Positions 1 through 11,700 of a DNA stretch of 64,000 nucleotides are shown here, piece by piece. The notes beneath the pieces were generated by a model, which was not told where the DNA came from, did not search any database, and saw only the letters and a list, made by a program, of their open reading frames with translations. Positions within the stretch are counted from its first letter, which is position 1; each line of letters opens with the position of its first letter. The stretch is from positions 1-64,000 of the forward strand of contig DCKB01000034.1 of assembly GCA_002320595.1 (NCBI GenBank), read 5' to 3'. The position numbers were made by a program, and so were the translations under genes. This DNA is from Christensenella sp. UBA1685. Lineage in GTDB: Bacteria; Bacillota; Clostridia; Christensenellales; CAG-138.

Positions 1-27
1 CACTAATAATTAACACCATCTGCATGA

Positions 28-52
28 TCCCCCGACCATTAAGGCCGGGGGA
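28..52. terminator. hairpin upstream of topB
   Basis: TCCCCCG (28-34) and CGGGGGA (46-52) pair around an 11-nt loop. The stem could end transcription from the gene to the left (outside the window) or mark a processing site. Only a weak T-run follows, so terminator function is inferred. Confidence 0.4.
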
Positions 53-81
53 TTATGTATAGTAACTGAAAGGAACATTGA

Positions 82-2172
82 ATGAATACAACAAAAAATG
101 AGCAAAACTTTTCATTTCCCTGTACTCAACATAACCTTGTAATCGCTGAAAAACCCTCTGTGGCGCAAAGCATCGCCGCAGTCTTGAACGCAAAGAAGCG
201 GCATGACGGGTATTTGGAGGGCGGCGGATATTTGGTGTCCTGGTGCTTCGGGCATCTGGCAGAACTGGCAGATGCCGCCGCATACAACGCCGACTACGCC
301 AAGTGGACGATGAAAGACTTGCCCATTGTTCCGATGAACTACCGCTTTACTATCCGCGAGGACAAGCGCAAGCAGTTTGATATTCTGAGCGGCCTGCTCC
401 GCCGTGAGGATGTATCCGAGGTAGTCAATGCCTGTGATGCAGGGCGCGAGGGTGAACTGATCTTCCGTACCGTCTACTGCCTTGCGGGATGTTCCAAGCC
501 CATTTTGCGGCTGTGGATCTCATCCATGGAAGATGATGCAATCCACGCCGGTTTCAAACAGTTAAAATCCGGGCGCGACTATGACGGGCTGCATCAGTCA
601 GCCCTCTGCCGCGCAAAGGCCGATTGGCTGGTAGGCATCAATGCTACCCGGTACTTCTCCCTTACTTACGGACGCACCTTGAATATCGGGCGTGTCATGT
701 CCCCAACGCTGGCGCTGCTGGTACAGCGGGAAGCGGATATTTCCGCATTTGTCCCGGAACCGTTCTACACGGTACAGCTTGATTGCGGCTTTATCGCCGC
801 GACAGACAGAATGAAGGACAGAAAAACCGCAGACAGCATTGCCAACGCCTGCAAGGGTAAAACGGCAACCGTGAAATCCGTGGAGCGAAAGGAAAAGGCA
901 GAAAAAGCCCCGGCGCTCTACGATCTGACCGCGCTCCAGCGTGATGCAAACCGCATCCTGGGCTACACCGCCCAGCAGACCCTTGATTATCTCCAAGCCC
1001 TCTATGAAAAGAAGCTCTGTACCTACCCCCGTACAGACAGCCGCTTTCTGACCGAGGATATGGAGGACAGCATCAGCGGCCTTGTTTCTTCTGCCGCCGC
1101 TGTCTGTGGTATGGTATCGCCCACGACCATCCACGCAAAACAGGTGTGCAACAACAATAAAGTGACCGACCACCACGCCATCGTCCCCACCGTAAGCGCA
1201 GGAAAAACCGATTTGATGTCGCTGCCCCTGGGGGAACGCGAAGTGCTGAAGCTGGCGGCAAAAGGTTTGCTCCGCGCCATCAGCGAGGCACACCGCTATG
1301 CGGAAACGGTCATTACGGTGGAATGTGCCGGTCACAGCTTCACCGCCAAGGGCAAGACCGTCCTTGTCCCCGGCTGGAAGTCCTACGAACAGGAACAGAC
1401 GGAAGCGGCATCCCCCCTCCCGGAAGTTGCGGAGCATCAGTCCCTTTCCGTATCGGCTGCAACGGTCAAGACCGGCAAGCCCACGCCTCCCAAGCATTTC
1501 ACCGAAGATACGCTGCTGTCAGCGATGGAAAGCGCGGGAAAAGAGGATATGCCCGACGATGCGGAGCGCAAGGGCATCGGAACTCCGGCAACCCGTTCCG
1601 GTATCATTGAAAAGCTGGTGTCCTCCGGTTTTGTGGAGCGCAAAAAATCCAAGAAGGTGGTAAACCTCCTGCCCACATCCACCGGCACGGCGCTTATCAC
1701 CGTACTGCCCGAACAGCTCCAATCCCCCCAGCTTACCGCAGAATGGGAACACCGCTTGAAAGAGATCGAGCGCGGAGAACTTGTCCCGGACAGTTTCATG
1801 GACGGGATTACCGCCATGCTGGGTGAGCTGATGCAGACCTACAAGCCTATCCCCGGCGCGGAAGTCCTGTTCCCATCCGGGCGCGAGGTGGTGGGCAAAT
1901 GCCCCCGATGCAAAGCGGATGTGACGGAAACACCCAAAGGCTTTTTCTGTGAAAACAGCGCCTGCTCCTTCGCCCTGTGGAAAAACAGCAAGTTTTTCAC
2001 CGCCAAGAAAAAGACCCTGACCAAAACACTTGCCGCCACACTGCTGAAAGATGGCCGCGCCCCGCTGAAAGCCTGTTATTCGGAAAAGGCCAAAAAGACC
2101 TATGATGCCGTGGCGGTATTGGAGGATGATGGAACAAAAACAGCTTATCGGCTGGAATTTGAAAGAAGGTGA
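82..2172 (+). CDS. topB: DNA topoisomerase III, ICE-type (TopB)
   Basis: A type IA topoisomerase, which relaxes or decatenates DNA by passage through a transient single-strand break. A TOPRIM domain begins at NLVIAEKPSVAQ (about residues 18-30), and the acidic DAGREGELIF stretch follows near residue 115. The active-site tyrosine is in CTYPRTDSRFL (Tyr315). A Cys-rich zinc ribbon (CPRC...CENSAC) lies near residues 607-630. The 696-residue length fits plasmid/ICE TopB proteins. The ATG at 82 follows AAAGGAA at a normal distance. It heads the conjugation-associated operon, and such copies are thought to support element replication or transfer. Function is confident; its role in transfer is inferred. 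Confidence 0.95.
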   Translation: MNTTKNEQNFSFPCTQHNLVIAEKPSVAQSIAAVLNAKKRHDGYLEGGGYLVSWCFGHLAELADAAAYNADYAKWTMKDLPIVPMNYRFTIREDKRKQFDILSGLLRREDVSEVVNACDAGREGELIFRTVYCLAGCSKPILRLWISSMEDDAIHAGFKQLKSGRDYDGLHQSALCRAKADWLVGINATRYFSLTYGRTLNIGRVMSPTLALLVQREADISAFVPEPFYTVQLDCGFIAATDRMKDRKTADSIANACKGKTATVKSVERKEKAEKAPALYDLTALQRDANRILGYTAQQTLDYLQALYEKKLCTYPRTDSRFLTEDMEDSISGLVSSAAAVCGMVSPTTIHAKQVCNNNKVTDHHAIVPTVSAGKTDLMSLPLGEREVLKLAAKGLLRAISEAHRYAETVITVECAGHSFTAKGKTVLVPGWKSYEQEQTEAASPLPEVAEHQSLSVSAATVKTGKPTPPKHFTEDTLLSAMESAGKEDMPDDAERKGIGTPATRSGIIEKLVSSGFVERKKSKKVVNLLPTSTGTALITVLPEQLQSPQLTAEWEHRLKEIERGELVPDSFMDGITAMLGELMQTYKPIPGAEVLFPSGREVVGKCPRCKADVTETPKGFFCENSACSFALWKNSKFFTAKKKTLTKTLAATLLKDGRAPLKACYSEKAKKTYDAVAVLEDDGTKTAYRLEFERR

Positions 2173-2178
2173 ACATGA

Positions 2179-2517
2179 TTGGAAAACAGCATCAACAAAA
2201 CCCGCGCCGCCCACTTGATCCTGTCTGCGGTTTCTGACACATTGACCACAGATGCCAGCGCCTTTATGGAGTGCTGCGACAGGCACGATAATCTGACCGC
2301 CGCTGTGATTGCCGCCTTTGCGGATTTGGACTATCGGGAACAGAGGGTCATCAGTATGCGCCTGGGCTTTGATGCACGGGCAGGCTTCGCCCCTGCGCCG
2401 GTCTGCCGGTATCGGGAGATTGCAACGGCCTTTGAGTTGACCTGTGATGCGACTGCCAGCAAAATCTTCCGCCGCGCCTGCCGCAAAATTGCCGCTTCCA
2501 TCATGGAGGCTGCATGA
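2179..2517 (+). CDS. small sigma-region-4-like protein of the ICE
   Basis: A 112-residue protein starting at TTG 2179, which follows AGAAGGTG at 8 nt. The nearby ATG at 2175 is out of frame and soon stops. A DLDYREQRVISMRLGF segment and a later helix-turn-helix-like segment (YREIATAFELTCDATASKIFRRACRK, split here into its two helices) resemble sigma-70 region 4 or a phage-type transcriptional regulator. The next gene overlaps it by ATGA, so they are translationally coupled. It may regulate element genes; the target is unknown. Confidence 0.6.
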   Translation: MENSINKTRAAHLILSAVSDTLTTDASAFMECCDRHDNLTAAVIAAFADLDYREQRVISMRLGFDARAGFAPAPVCRYREIATAFELTCDATASKIFRRACRKIAASIMEAA

Positions 2518-2879
2518 CCGGTCTGCCGCGCATGGACGAGAAGCAGCTACGCCGTGCCAGAAAGCTCATCCGGTCACAGTGCTGCAATTACGACCACGGC
2601 AACTGTATCCTTCTGGATGATGGGGAACCTTGCGTCTGTGTGCAGGGCATTTCCTATTCGGTGCTGTGCAAATGGTTCCGAAACGCAGTCCTGCCCGCTG
2701 ACTGTGAGCTGTACGCAGAGGTCATGCGGAACAGGCCGGAAAAGAGCTGCCTTGTTTGCGGCAAGCCTATCTTCTCCACTTCCAACCGCGCCAAATATTG
2801 CCCATCCTGTGCAAAGCGGGAGCGCAGGAAACAGGACGCGAAAAGGAAGCGTGAACACTACTGGAACCTCCGCAAATAG
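2514..2879 (+). CDS. cysteine-rich zinc-binding ICE protein
   Basis: A 121-residue basic protein with two Cys groups: CCNYDHGNCILLDDGEPC near residues 23-40, and a C-terminal CLVCGKPIF...KYCPSC ribbon near residues 81-100, followed by a Lys/Arg-rich tail. This looks like a zinc-finger nucleic-acid-binding protein. The start codon overlaps the stop of the upstream gene (ATGA). Similar small Cys-rich proteins are common next to TopB in clostridial ICEs. The exact role is unknown. Confidence 0.7.
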   Translation: MTGLPRMDEKQLRRARKLIRSQCCNYDHGNCILLDDGEPCVCVQGISYSVLCKWFRNAVLPADCELYAEVMRNRPEKSCLVCGKPIFSTSNRAKYCPSCAKRERRKQDAKRKREHYWNLRK

Positions 2880-2889
2880 AGGGTATAAA

Positions 2890-2934
2890 AGCCCCTGTTT
2901 GCAAGGGTTTTCCGGCACGGAAATCCAAGGGGCT
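2890..2934 (+). other. nested stem-loop in the intergenic leader
   Basis: AGCCCCT (2890-2896) pairs with AGGGGCT (2928-2934), and inside it TTTCCG (2909-2914) pairs with CGGAAA (2918-2923) across a GCA loop. It precedes the terminator at 2984. It could be part of an attenuation device or an RNA processing site. No T-run follows it. Confidence 0.4.
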
Positions 2935-2983
2935 GATAGTTTACACCCGTAAGAGCAAAACCGGGTTCTATATGCGGAGAATT

Positions 2984-3028
2984 GCCCCTGTGCAGGATGT
3001 GTTTTCACCTGTGCAGGGGCGTTATTTT
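2984..3028 (+). terminator. intrinsic terminator before the ardC-like gene
   Basis: GCCCCTGTGCAGG (2984-2996) pairs with CCTGTGCAGGGGC (3008-3020), a 13-bp stem with two G-U pairs. A run of T (about 3022-3031) follows directly. It separates the topB group from the next operon segment, or acts as an attenuator. Confidence 0.75.
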
Positions 3029-3049
3029 TTTATCTGAAAGGAGATCGTC

Positions 3050-5467
3050 ATGGCTGAGAAACAGACCAGCAAAGACCGGATGCGGGAAATTGTAGACAGT
3101 ATCGAAACCGGCATCAAGGAACTGTTTGAAAGCGACAAGTACAGGCAATACCTGTCCACCATGAGCCGCTTCCACCGCTATTCGGTCAACAACACCATGC
3201 TCATTTATATGCAGCGCCCCGATGCCACCCATGTGGCAGGCTTCAACAAGTGGCGCGACCAGTTCGGGCGCAATGTGATGAAAGGCGAAAAAGGCATTAA
3301 GATCATCGCGCCTACGCCCTACAAGAAAAAGATTGAGGAAGTCAAGCTCGACCCCGACACCAAAGCGCCGATGCTGGATGCAGACGGTAAGGTTGTCGTG
3401 GAGGAAAAGGAAGTCAAAATCCCCATGTATAAGGTGGTATCCGTCTTTGATGTGTCGCAGACCGAGGGAAAGCCCTTGCCGCAGCTTGCTTCCGACCTGA
3501 ACGGCAATGTCCAGCAGTATGAGGTTTTCATGGAGGCGCTGCGCCGTTCCTCTCCCGTGCCGATGGAGATAAAGCCCATTGAGCGCGACACGGATGGTTA
3601 TTTTAACTCCACCAGCCAGAGCATCACCATCCGGGACGGTATGAGCCAGGTGCAGACGGTATGCGCCGCTGTCCATGAGATTGCCCATGCCAAACTCCAC
3701 AACTACGAAAAGGAGCGCAGAACCGCTGCCGCCGGGGATGAAACTACCGAAAAGGTAAAGCCCAAAGACCGGCACACCGAGGAAGTGGAAGCAGAAAGCA
3801 TTTCCTATGCGGTCTGCCAGTATTACGGCATCGAAACCGCCGAAAACAGCTTCGGCTATATCGCAACATGGTCACAGGGCAAGGAACTGAAAGAACTCCG
3901 CGCCAGTCTGGAAACCATCAGCAAGACCGCTTCCGGGCTTATCTCCGATATTGACCGCCACTTTGCGGAAATCTGCAAGGAGCGCGGCATCACTCCGCAA
4001 ATCCAGGGACAGACGGAAATCCCCGAACAGGCAGCGGAGCCGGTTTCTCCGTTTCTGACACAGGAGGAAATCACAGCATTTTCCAATGACTTCGCCGCCT
4101 TTATGGTAAAGGTCAATGAGGTTGAACCCGGTCAGAGCATCCCTGCTGCAGATGAAGCAGGGATAGCGGCATGGGCAGATGAAAGAATTAAAACCCATGA
4201 TCTGCGTCCCCTTTCCGATGCGCTGCTGGATGTATATAAAATCATCGGTGAGGATGGACAACCCCGCTTTACCGAGCAGGGTGCGCTTATGGATAGGTTG
4301 GCACAGCTCAACCAGCGGGAATTTATCCCCACCGTTCCCGAACAGGAAACAAATCAGCCTGTTCCCGCACGGTTTGAGTACAAGCTGCACAGCAATTTCA
4401 ACCGCACTACTCCCGATGATAACACCTATATTCAGCAGTACACGGTCACAAAGGATTTTGCCCTTGTCCCCGGCGATGTGCTTTATGTGGGCGCATACGA
4501 AAAGTGTCTGGAATTACAGGAAGCGTTAAAGTCCGGCACCATGACCCCCAAACAGGTCAAGGGACTGGAACAGTCCGAAAAGCTCTACCTTGTATCGGAC
4601 AGCACCTATCTCCACATACAGAGAAGCAATGAAGGGTTTGACTACACCCTTTATGACAAAGAAACCATGCGTCTGCTGGACGGAGGGCAGCTTGACAACC
4701 CCAATATTCTGCTTTCCACCGCCTGCATGGAAATCTGCAAACTGCACGATCTGGATACCTACGCCGTGCGGCTTGCTTCGCTGGATATGCTGGAAACCTT
4801 ACAGGAAGCGCAGAAAGCCCCTACGCCAGTTGTCGGTGAGGATATGGACAGCGGCGCGGATGACGGTGCGGCAGCAGCACCGGAAACCATGCTCCCGGAT
4901 GCGCCCGAACAGGCCATGGACGAACCGCTCCCTGATCCTGCGGTCACGCCGCAGATGATGGAAAGTTTCGGTTATCTTGACAGCGATATGCTTCCACTCT
5001 CCAAAGAACGCGCCATGGAACTGACGGAACGGGATATAACCGTCTATATGCTTTTCTCCGACAATACCGAAGCGATGGTGTTCGATACCGATGATGTGGA
5101 AAACCATGATGGGCTGTTTGGCATTGCCCGTGAGGACTGGCACAACACACCGGAGTATTCTGACTACCAGCAGACAGCAAAAAAGGAAGCAAGTGCCGAC
5201 AACATTGCTTTACCCAACGATGCCGTGTTATCCTCTCATCGCCCGGAGCGAACTATGGTGCAGGCCCCGGAAAGCCATTTGAAAGCCGCTGAAATGTCTA
5301 TGGAAGATGATTACGGCATGATTGACGGTATCATCAACAACGGGAAAGCGGCTGACCATGATCGCAAGGAAAACAAACCTTCCGTTTTGGAACAGCTCAG
5401 AAACCAGCCCGTTCAGGAGCGGACACACAAGACAGCGCCCAAAAAGAGCGCGGAAAGGGAGATTTGA
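3050..5467 (+). CDS. ArdC/LtrC-like protein with zincin motif and YodL domain
   Basis: An 805-residue protein. The N-terminal region (about 1-110; FHRYSVNNTMLIYMQRPDA, then KWRDQFGRNVMKGEKGIKI) matches the ArdC-type ssDNA-binding domain. A metallopeptidase-like HEIAH motif follows at His209-Glu210...His213. The middle (about 445-560) resembles a YodL domain, and the C-terminus (about 650-720) resembles DUF4316. ArdC-family proteins protect incoming single-stranded DNA or counter restriction during conjugation, which would fit this ICE. AAAGGAG lies just upstream of the ATG. The downstream small gene follows closely. The family call is good; antirestriction activity is inferred. Confidence 0.8.
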   Translation: MAEKQTSKDRMREIVDSIETGIKELFESDKYRQYLSTMSRFHRYSVNNTMLIYMQRPDATHVAGFNKWRDQFGRNVMKGEKGIKIIAPTPYKKKIEEVKLDPDTKAPMLDADGKVVVEEKEVKIPMYKVVSVFDVSQTEGKPLPQLASDLNGNVQQYEVFMEALRRSSPVPMEIKPIERDTDGYFNSTSQSITIRDGMSQVQTVCAAVHEIAHAKLHNYEKERRTAAAGDETTEKVKPKDRHTEEVEAESISYAVCQYYGIETAENSFGYIATWSQGKELKELRASLETISKTASGLISDIDRHFAEICKERGITPQIQGQTEIPEQAAEPVSPFLTQEEITAFSNDFAAFMVKVNEVEPGQSIPAADEAGIAAWADERIKTHDLRPLSDALLDVYKIIGEDGQPRFTEQGALMDRLAQLNQREFIPTVPEQETNQPVPARFEYKLHSNFNRTTPDDNTYIQQYTVTKDFALVPGDVLYVGAYEKCLELQEALKSGTMTPKQVKGLEQSEKLYLVSDSTYLHIQRSNEGFDYTLYDKETMRLLDGGQLDNPNILLSTACMEICKLHDLDTYAVRLASLDMLETLQEAQKAPTPVVGEDMDSGADDGAAAAPETMLPDAPEQAMDEPLPDPAVTPQMMESFGYLDSDMLPLSKERAMELTERDITVYMLFSDNTEAMVFDTDDVENHDGLFGIAREDWHNTPEYSDYQQTAKKEASADNIALPNDAVLSSHRPERTMVQAPESHLKAAEMSMEDDYGMIDGIINNGKAADHDRKENKPSVLEQLRNQPVQERTHKTAPKKSAEREI

Positions 5468-5469
5468 AT

Positions 5470-5700
5470 ATGAACATCACTTTTGACGAGCAGCAGCTTA
5501 TGAGCCTTTACAATCCCGGCACACGGGAGGGGCTGATCACGGCGCTGACGGAAATGCGCGGCTACCTTGCCGCCGATGAAGCGGAACTGCGTGAGCTGAC
5601 GGACAGCACCATTGCAAAACTGAACGGGATGAGCGACGCGGAGTATGAAGCTCTGGACTTGTTCCCGGATTTTGAAAAGGAGGACATGGATGCCGAGTAA
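5470..5700 (+). CDS. putative transposon-transfer assisting protein (TTRAP-like)
   Basis: A 76-residue acidic protein with a FDEQQLMSLYNPGTREGLI start and a conserved-looking LNGMSDAEYEALDLFPDF end. This resembles the small TTRAP family found only in conjugative transposons. ATG 5470 is preferred over the in-frame TTG at 5464 because AGGGAG lies 8 nt upstream. Its last 11 nt overlap the start of the giant gene. Biochemical role unknown; family recalled from memory. Confidence 0.65.
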   Translation: MNITFDEQQLMSLYNPGTREGLITALTEMRGYLAADEAELRELTDSTIAKLNGMSDAEYEALDLFPDFEKEDMDAE

Positions 5701-8700
5701 ATTACAGTTCTACGCACAGATGGCAGACCACACGGCGGGGCAGATCACGGGAAGCTACCAAAAGTGGACGGCGTTTCTGACCACCGCTGCGAGGCTGTAT
5801 AAGTACCCCTACAACGAACAGCTTATGGTTTTCGCCCAGCGCCCGGAAGCTACGGCCTGTGCGGAATACGACCTCTGGAACAAACAGATGCGCCGGTATG
5901 TACGGCGCGGCAGCAAGGGTATCGCTCTCATTGACACTACCGGAGATAATCCCAAGCTGAGATATGTATTCGATGTATCCGACACAGGCGGCGGCGAGAA
6001 CTCTCGCCGCCCTTACTTTTGGGAGTATCAGCCGGAGCATCAGGATGTGGTATCTGCGGCGCTGAAACGCCGTTTTGATGTTTCCGGTGAAAACGGTCTT
6101 GCCGATCAGTTGGAGCGTGTCGCGGCGCAGCTTGTGGATGAATACTGGAACAACCACGGGCGCGACATCCTCGGCATCGTTGACGATTCCTTTTTGGAAG
6201 AGTATGATGATTTCAACATCGGAGTGGCTTTTCGGAACGCCGCCGTGGTCAGCACCACCTACGCACTGTTGTCCCGCTGCGGCATGGAGCCGGGAGAATA
6301 CTTCGAGCATGAAGATTTTCTGAAAGTCTTTGATTTCAATACCCCTCAGACGGTTGCCGCCCTGGGTACTGCTATCAGCCAGTCCAGCGAACAGGTATTG
6401 CGGCAGATCGAAGTCACGATTAAAAACTATGAGCGCGAAAAAGTCGCGGAAAGGAGCGAAAGCCATGAGCGAACTGACCTACACGCAGAACGGGGATTAT
6501 CTGATTCCCGATTTGAGCCTGAGCGAACAGCCGCAGACCCCGTTGGGCAAGTACGGGAGGATGCGGAAGAATTATCTGAAGGAACATCGCCCGGTGCTGT
6601 GGAACAGCCTGCTGCTGTCGGAGAAGCTGTACCCCCATCTGAGGGAGATCGAAGAAACAGCGAACAACCGTCTGGAACTGATGATGCCCGAACTGATGAA
6701 GTCGGCGGGCGTGACGGAGGAACTGAAAGCCAGCGATCCAATGAAGTGGGCGGGACTGATGAACACCCTCAAAGCACAGGCCGAGGAAGTGATCCTCGCG
6801 GAGCTGGTGTTCAGCTAAGTATCTTTGATGCCCCCGGCGGCGGGCAGCTATCCTTCTTCCCCACGGAAGCGGAACAAATCCAATCCATCGCACAAGCGGA
6901 GAGCGTAACAAAAACGCCCTTCGCTTTTTCTTTTGCCCAGGATGAAATCGACCATTTCCTGCGCCTTGGAAGCAATGCAGACCACCACCGCAAAAAGATT
7001 GCCGCAGAGTTTTCCAAGCAGAAGTCCGTGGAAGAAAATGCGGAATACCTCAAAAATCTGTTTTATGGCGGCAACGGCATCAAAATCGGTGATAAGAGCA
7101 TCAGCGCGTGGTATGCCGAAGATGGCATTCATCTGGCAAAAGGCAACACCGCCCGGTACTCTGCCACTGCACAGGTCATTTCATGGCAGGAAGCCGCCGA
7201 GCGTATCGGTCAGCTCTTGGATGCCGGTCAGTATGCCACCAATGTGGAACTGGAGGAAGCCCACGGGCATGAACGCGACCTGATTGCAAGCGCCCTTTGG
7301 CATCTGCGCGGAGATCTCAGCGAGGATGCACGGGAACAAGGGTATCTGTCCTGTTTGCAGGAATACCGCAGGGGCGGCTATCCCGAAGCTACCGCAAGAC
7401 TATCCGAAGCTCTCAAAAACCCCGCTTTCAGACAGACCCTTTTAGATGAATATGCCGCCTTTTGGACTGCATACAGCCAGGATCGGAGTCTGATGCGTTT
7501 CCACTTCCATAAAACACAGGAAATCTGGAACAATCTGAAAGACCTGTCCCTGCCGCGCCGCGAGTTTTCCACCGCTATGACGGAGCTGCCCAAAACAAAC
7601 CAGTTTATCACCGAGGACGAAATCAACGCAGCCCTGTCCGGTGGAAGCAGCTTTTCCGGTGGGAAAGGCCGTATCTATGACTTCTTCCGGGAACCCCACA
7701 CACCCAAGGAACAGACGGACTTCTTGAAAAAGGAGTACGGCATCGGCGGTCATTCCCATGCCCTTTCCCGCGCAACAGGAAGCCATGAAGATCACGACGG
7801 TAAAGGTCTGCGCTATAACAAGCGGGATTGCGCCGATGTAAAGCTGAACTGGAATCAGGTTGCCAAGCGCATTGACGAGTTGATCCGCAAGGGACGGTAC
7901 TTCACCCCGGAAGCTCTTGAGAAGTACGAAGCGGAAAAGGCAGCAAAGGCACAGGAAGAAGCGGGCAAAATTGCGGAAGAAACCGCCGAACAGCCGCAGG
8001 AAACCGTTTCTCCATCCCCGGCTTTTCTGGACTACAACGACATCAAGCATGACCACCGGGATGATATTGTTCTGTATCAGGTGGGCGATTTCTTTGAGAT
8101 GTATGGCGAAGATGCAAAGACCGCAGCCGAAAAGTTGGATTTACATTTAACCACCCGCCCCATCCCCGGAGCAGGCCGCGTGGAAATGTGCGGTGTTCCC
8201 GCACACGCGCTGGAACAGTATGTGGAGCGCCTACGGGATGATTACGATGTGACCATTGCTTCGTTGAACCGTGACAGCGGCGAAAGGAATATCTACACCT
8301 TGCTTTCTGTTGACCATGAAGCAGAGCGAGCAATCGACGCCCATGAAGCAGAGTTTGGTGCAGACGGTACAAGGGTATTCCATAACCCTGCCTCTGATCA
8401 GCAGCCTACCGTAAAGGAACTGTTTGAGCAGTACAAGTTATCCGTTGGTAATACGCTGGTTGCAGACCCCGCCTATATCAACGCCTGCCGCAATTCTGAC
8501 CAGGAAAACGCCTTTATCGAGGGCGCGGCCGCTATCCAGCGCATTGTCACAGAATCCGGTGATCTCCAGCTTACGAAGCTCTACTTTGATATGCCGACCT
8601 TCCATAACCGTCTGCATCAGGAGCTTTTGGAGGAAACCTATCCCGCGCTGGCAACGACGGTGACACCTTCCCCGTATAAAGTCACACAGGCAGATATTGA

Positions 8701-11700
8701 CGCGGCCTTGCAGGAATGGAACGGCAATATCGAAAGCAAACGCGCCGTTGTGCGCTACATGAAGGAACATGGACGGGAAAAGGATACCGCCGCATGGCTT
8801 GCACAGGAGTATGGTATGGGCGATGCAGCCCTGCCGCTGAAAATCTCCGTCGGCAATTCGGAGCCTGCGGTACTGCCGTGGGCAAAGGTACAGCGGCGTA
8901 TCGCACAGCTTATCAAAGAAGATAAGTTCTATACCGAAGCGGAATATGACCGTCTGGACGATGTTGACCCCATTGCCATCCGTGAAAGCCTTGCCCAGCG
9001 CGGTATTGTAAACGGTGAAGTAGTTGACCCCGAAAAGCTCGACAATGACCCGTTCATCCGTCAAGTGATGAATGATGTGGAGCAGATCGCCGCACAGGAA
9101 AAGGCAATGAATGCCCCTGACCGCTATTCCATCCGTCTGCTGCCTTATGAGGGCGGCATTACCGGCATTTGGGATGATGCCATCAAGAAGTATTACGGCG
9201 AGGGTGGACAACTGCTGCGCTTTGCGGAACAGGCAAACGCCATTGACTATCTTGCCGCCATCCAGCGCACCCAGGGCATCCCGGAAGCTGTGATCTTCAC
9301 AACACCAAATGGAAGCGCCTACCACCCCGGAGATCATCTACTTGCATCCTTTGATGCTGACACCAAGGTTTCCATGGTCATTGACCGTGTGGATGAGGAT
9401 GATGTTTGGTACACCATGCCAAGCGTACCGGAACAGGAAGCTGTCAGCATGGAGCGAACCAGCTTTGAACGGTATATGGATCAGGGCAATATTACCGTTG
9501 TCCCTGCGGAACAGGCGATTGCGGCGGAAAAACCGGAGCCGGTTGCCGAAACGCCTGCGGCGGTATATACCGAAACACCCTACAAGGTGGGCGATACTGT
9601 CTATTTGGATGACACCCTCTTTGAGATCACCGAAGTCGGGGACTACAATGTGCAGCTCCGTGACCCGGCGCTGGCCTATCCCATCTTCCGTGCGGAAAGC
9701 AAGGCGCAGTTTGAGCGACTGTTGCAGCAGGACTACCGCAACGGCGGCATTACCGAGTTTCTCCCTGCGGAACTGGATATTACCGACACAGATTTGCAGG
9801 ATGTGTTGACCGGCGAAGGCGGTCTGCTGGATGCAAGGGATAAGGAAATCATCTCCAAGTGGTTCCGCAACGGTGAGGGCAATAAGAAAATCAGTCACCG
9901 TATGTCCGAAACCTACGCGGGAACCGTGGAAACCATGACCCTTCTCAGTGGCGAGGAAGCTGACTTCCGTGCTACCACCGTGGGGCTGGAAATTGAAATC
10001 CAGGACAAATTTAATACCAAGCTGTCCCCCAAATGGGACGAAATCGTGCCTGTTCTCCGCGCCATGTATCAGCAGGAACGCGATGGTTTCTATCACGAAC
10101 CTGTTTCACGGGAGCCGGTCATGTTGGAGGGTGTTCCGTCCTACAAGGTGGGCGATACCGTTGTTGTGCCGTACCCTGACCGAGATATTAAGGGGACTAT
10201 CGGCTACATCGGGGAGATTGATGTGCGGATTGACACCGACCCGTATAGCTGGAGCCATGAAAGCATCAACCGGGAAATGTTTGAGGACTACATCCGCAGG
10301 GATGAGCGCAACGCGCACCTGTTCACACCCGAAGTAAGGGAAACAGAACAGCCGCAGATCACCACCGAACCCGTGGCGTTCTATCCCGGCGAGAAAAACA
10401 ATCTCCCCTATGACATTGTGGTGGAGCGGCTGCGTGTGGAGGAACCGGAACATGACCCGCCTGCACAAACCGTTTCCGCTGACCGGGAACCCGATTTTGA
10501 GGAAGTGCTGGACGGAAATCCCGTATCTGTTCGGATTGATGGTGAGTGGCGTACTTTCCCCAATACCGCCGCTGCCGAGGAAGCCATGTATGAGGAATCC
10601 AAGGCGGAGATCCGTAGGAACGCGCAGAATTTCCATATCACGGACGATAACCTGGGCGTGGGCGGCGCAAAGGCTAAGTATCAGGCCAACATCAATGCCA
10701 TTAAGCTGCTTAAAACTCTGGAAGCGGATGGCAGACAGGCAATTCCCGAACAGCAGGAAGTGTTGTCCCGCTATGTGGGCTGGGGCGGTCTTGCCGATGC
10801 CTTTGACCCCACAAAAGAAAACTGGCGCAACGAATACGCCGAACTGAAAGAACTGCTGACCCCGGAGGAATATGAAGCGGCAAGGGCTTCCACTCTGAAC
10901 GCCCACTACACCAGCCCTACCGTCATCAAGGCGATTTATGAAGCGGTTGGCAATATGGGCTTCCAGACCGGCAACATTCTGGAACCGTCTATGGGTGTGG
11001 GCAACTTCTTCGGACTTCTCCCGGAGGAAATGCGAAACAGCCGCTTGTACGGTGTGGAGCTGGACAGCATCACCGGACGCATTGCACAGCAGCTTTACCC
11101 CAAGGCCGACATTACCGTAGCTGGCTTTGAAACCACAGACCGACGCGACTTCTTTGACCTTGCCATCGGCAATGTGCCTTTCGGACAATATCAGGTAAAT
11201 GACCGGGCTTATAACAAGCTCGGTTTTTCCATTCACGATTACTTTTTCGCCAAAACGCTCGACCAGGTGCGTCCGGGCGGCGTGGTTGCTTTCGTGACCT
11301 CCCGCTACACCATGGATAAGCAATCCCCCGAAGTACGCAAGTACATCGCAGAACGAGCGGAGTTGCTGGGCGCGATCCGTCTGCCGAACAACGCTTTTAA
11401 GGCAAACGCTGGTACGGAAGTGGTATCGGACATTATCTTCCTCCAGAAGCGTGACCGTCCCATCGACATTGAACCGGAGTGGGTACACCTGGGGCAGAAC
11501 GAGGACGGTTTTGCCATCAACAGCTATTTCATCGACCACCCGGAGATGATCTTAGGCAGACAGACCTCCGAAAGCACCCAATATGGCAGACAGGACTTTA
11601 CCGTTGCTCCCATTGAGGGGCTGGAACTTGCTGACCAGCTTCACGATGCCGTGAAATACATACGCGGCAAGTATCAGGAAGCGGAGCTGCCGGAACTGGG

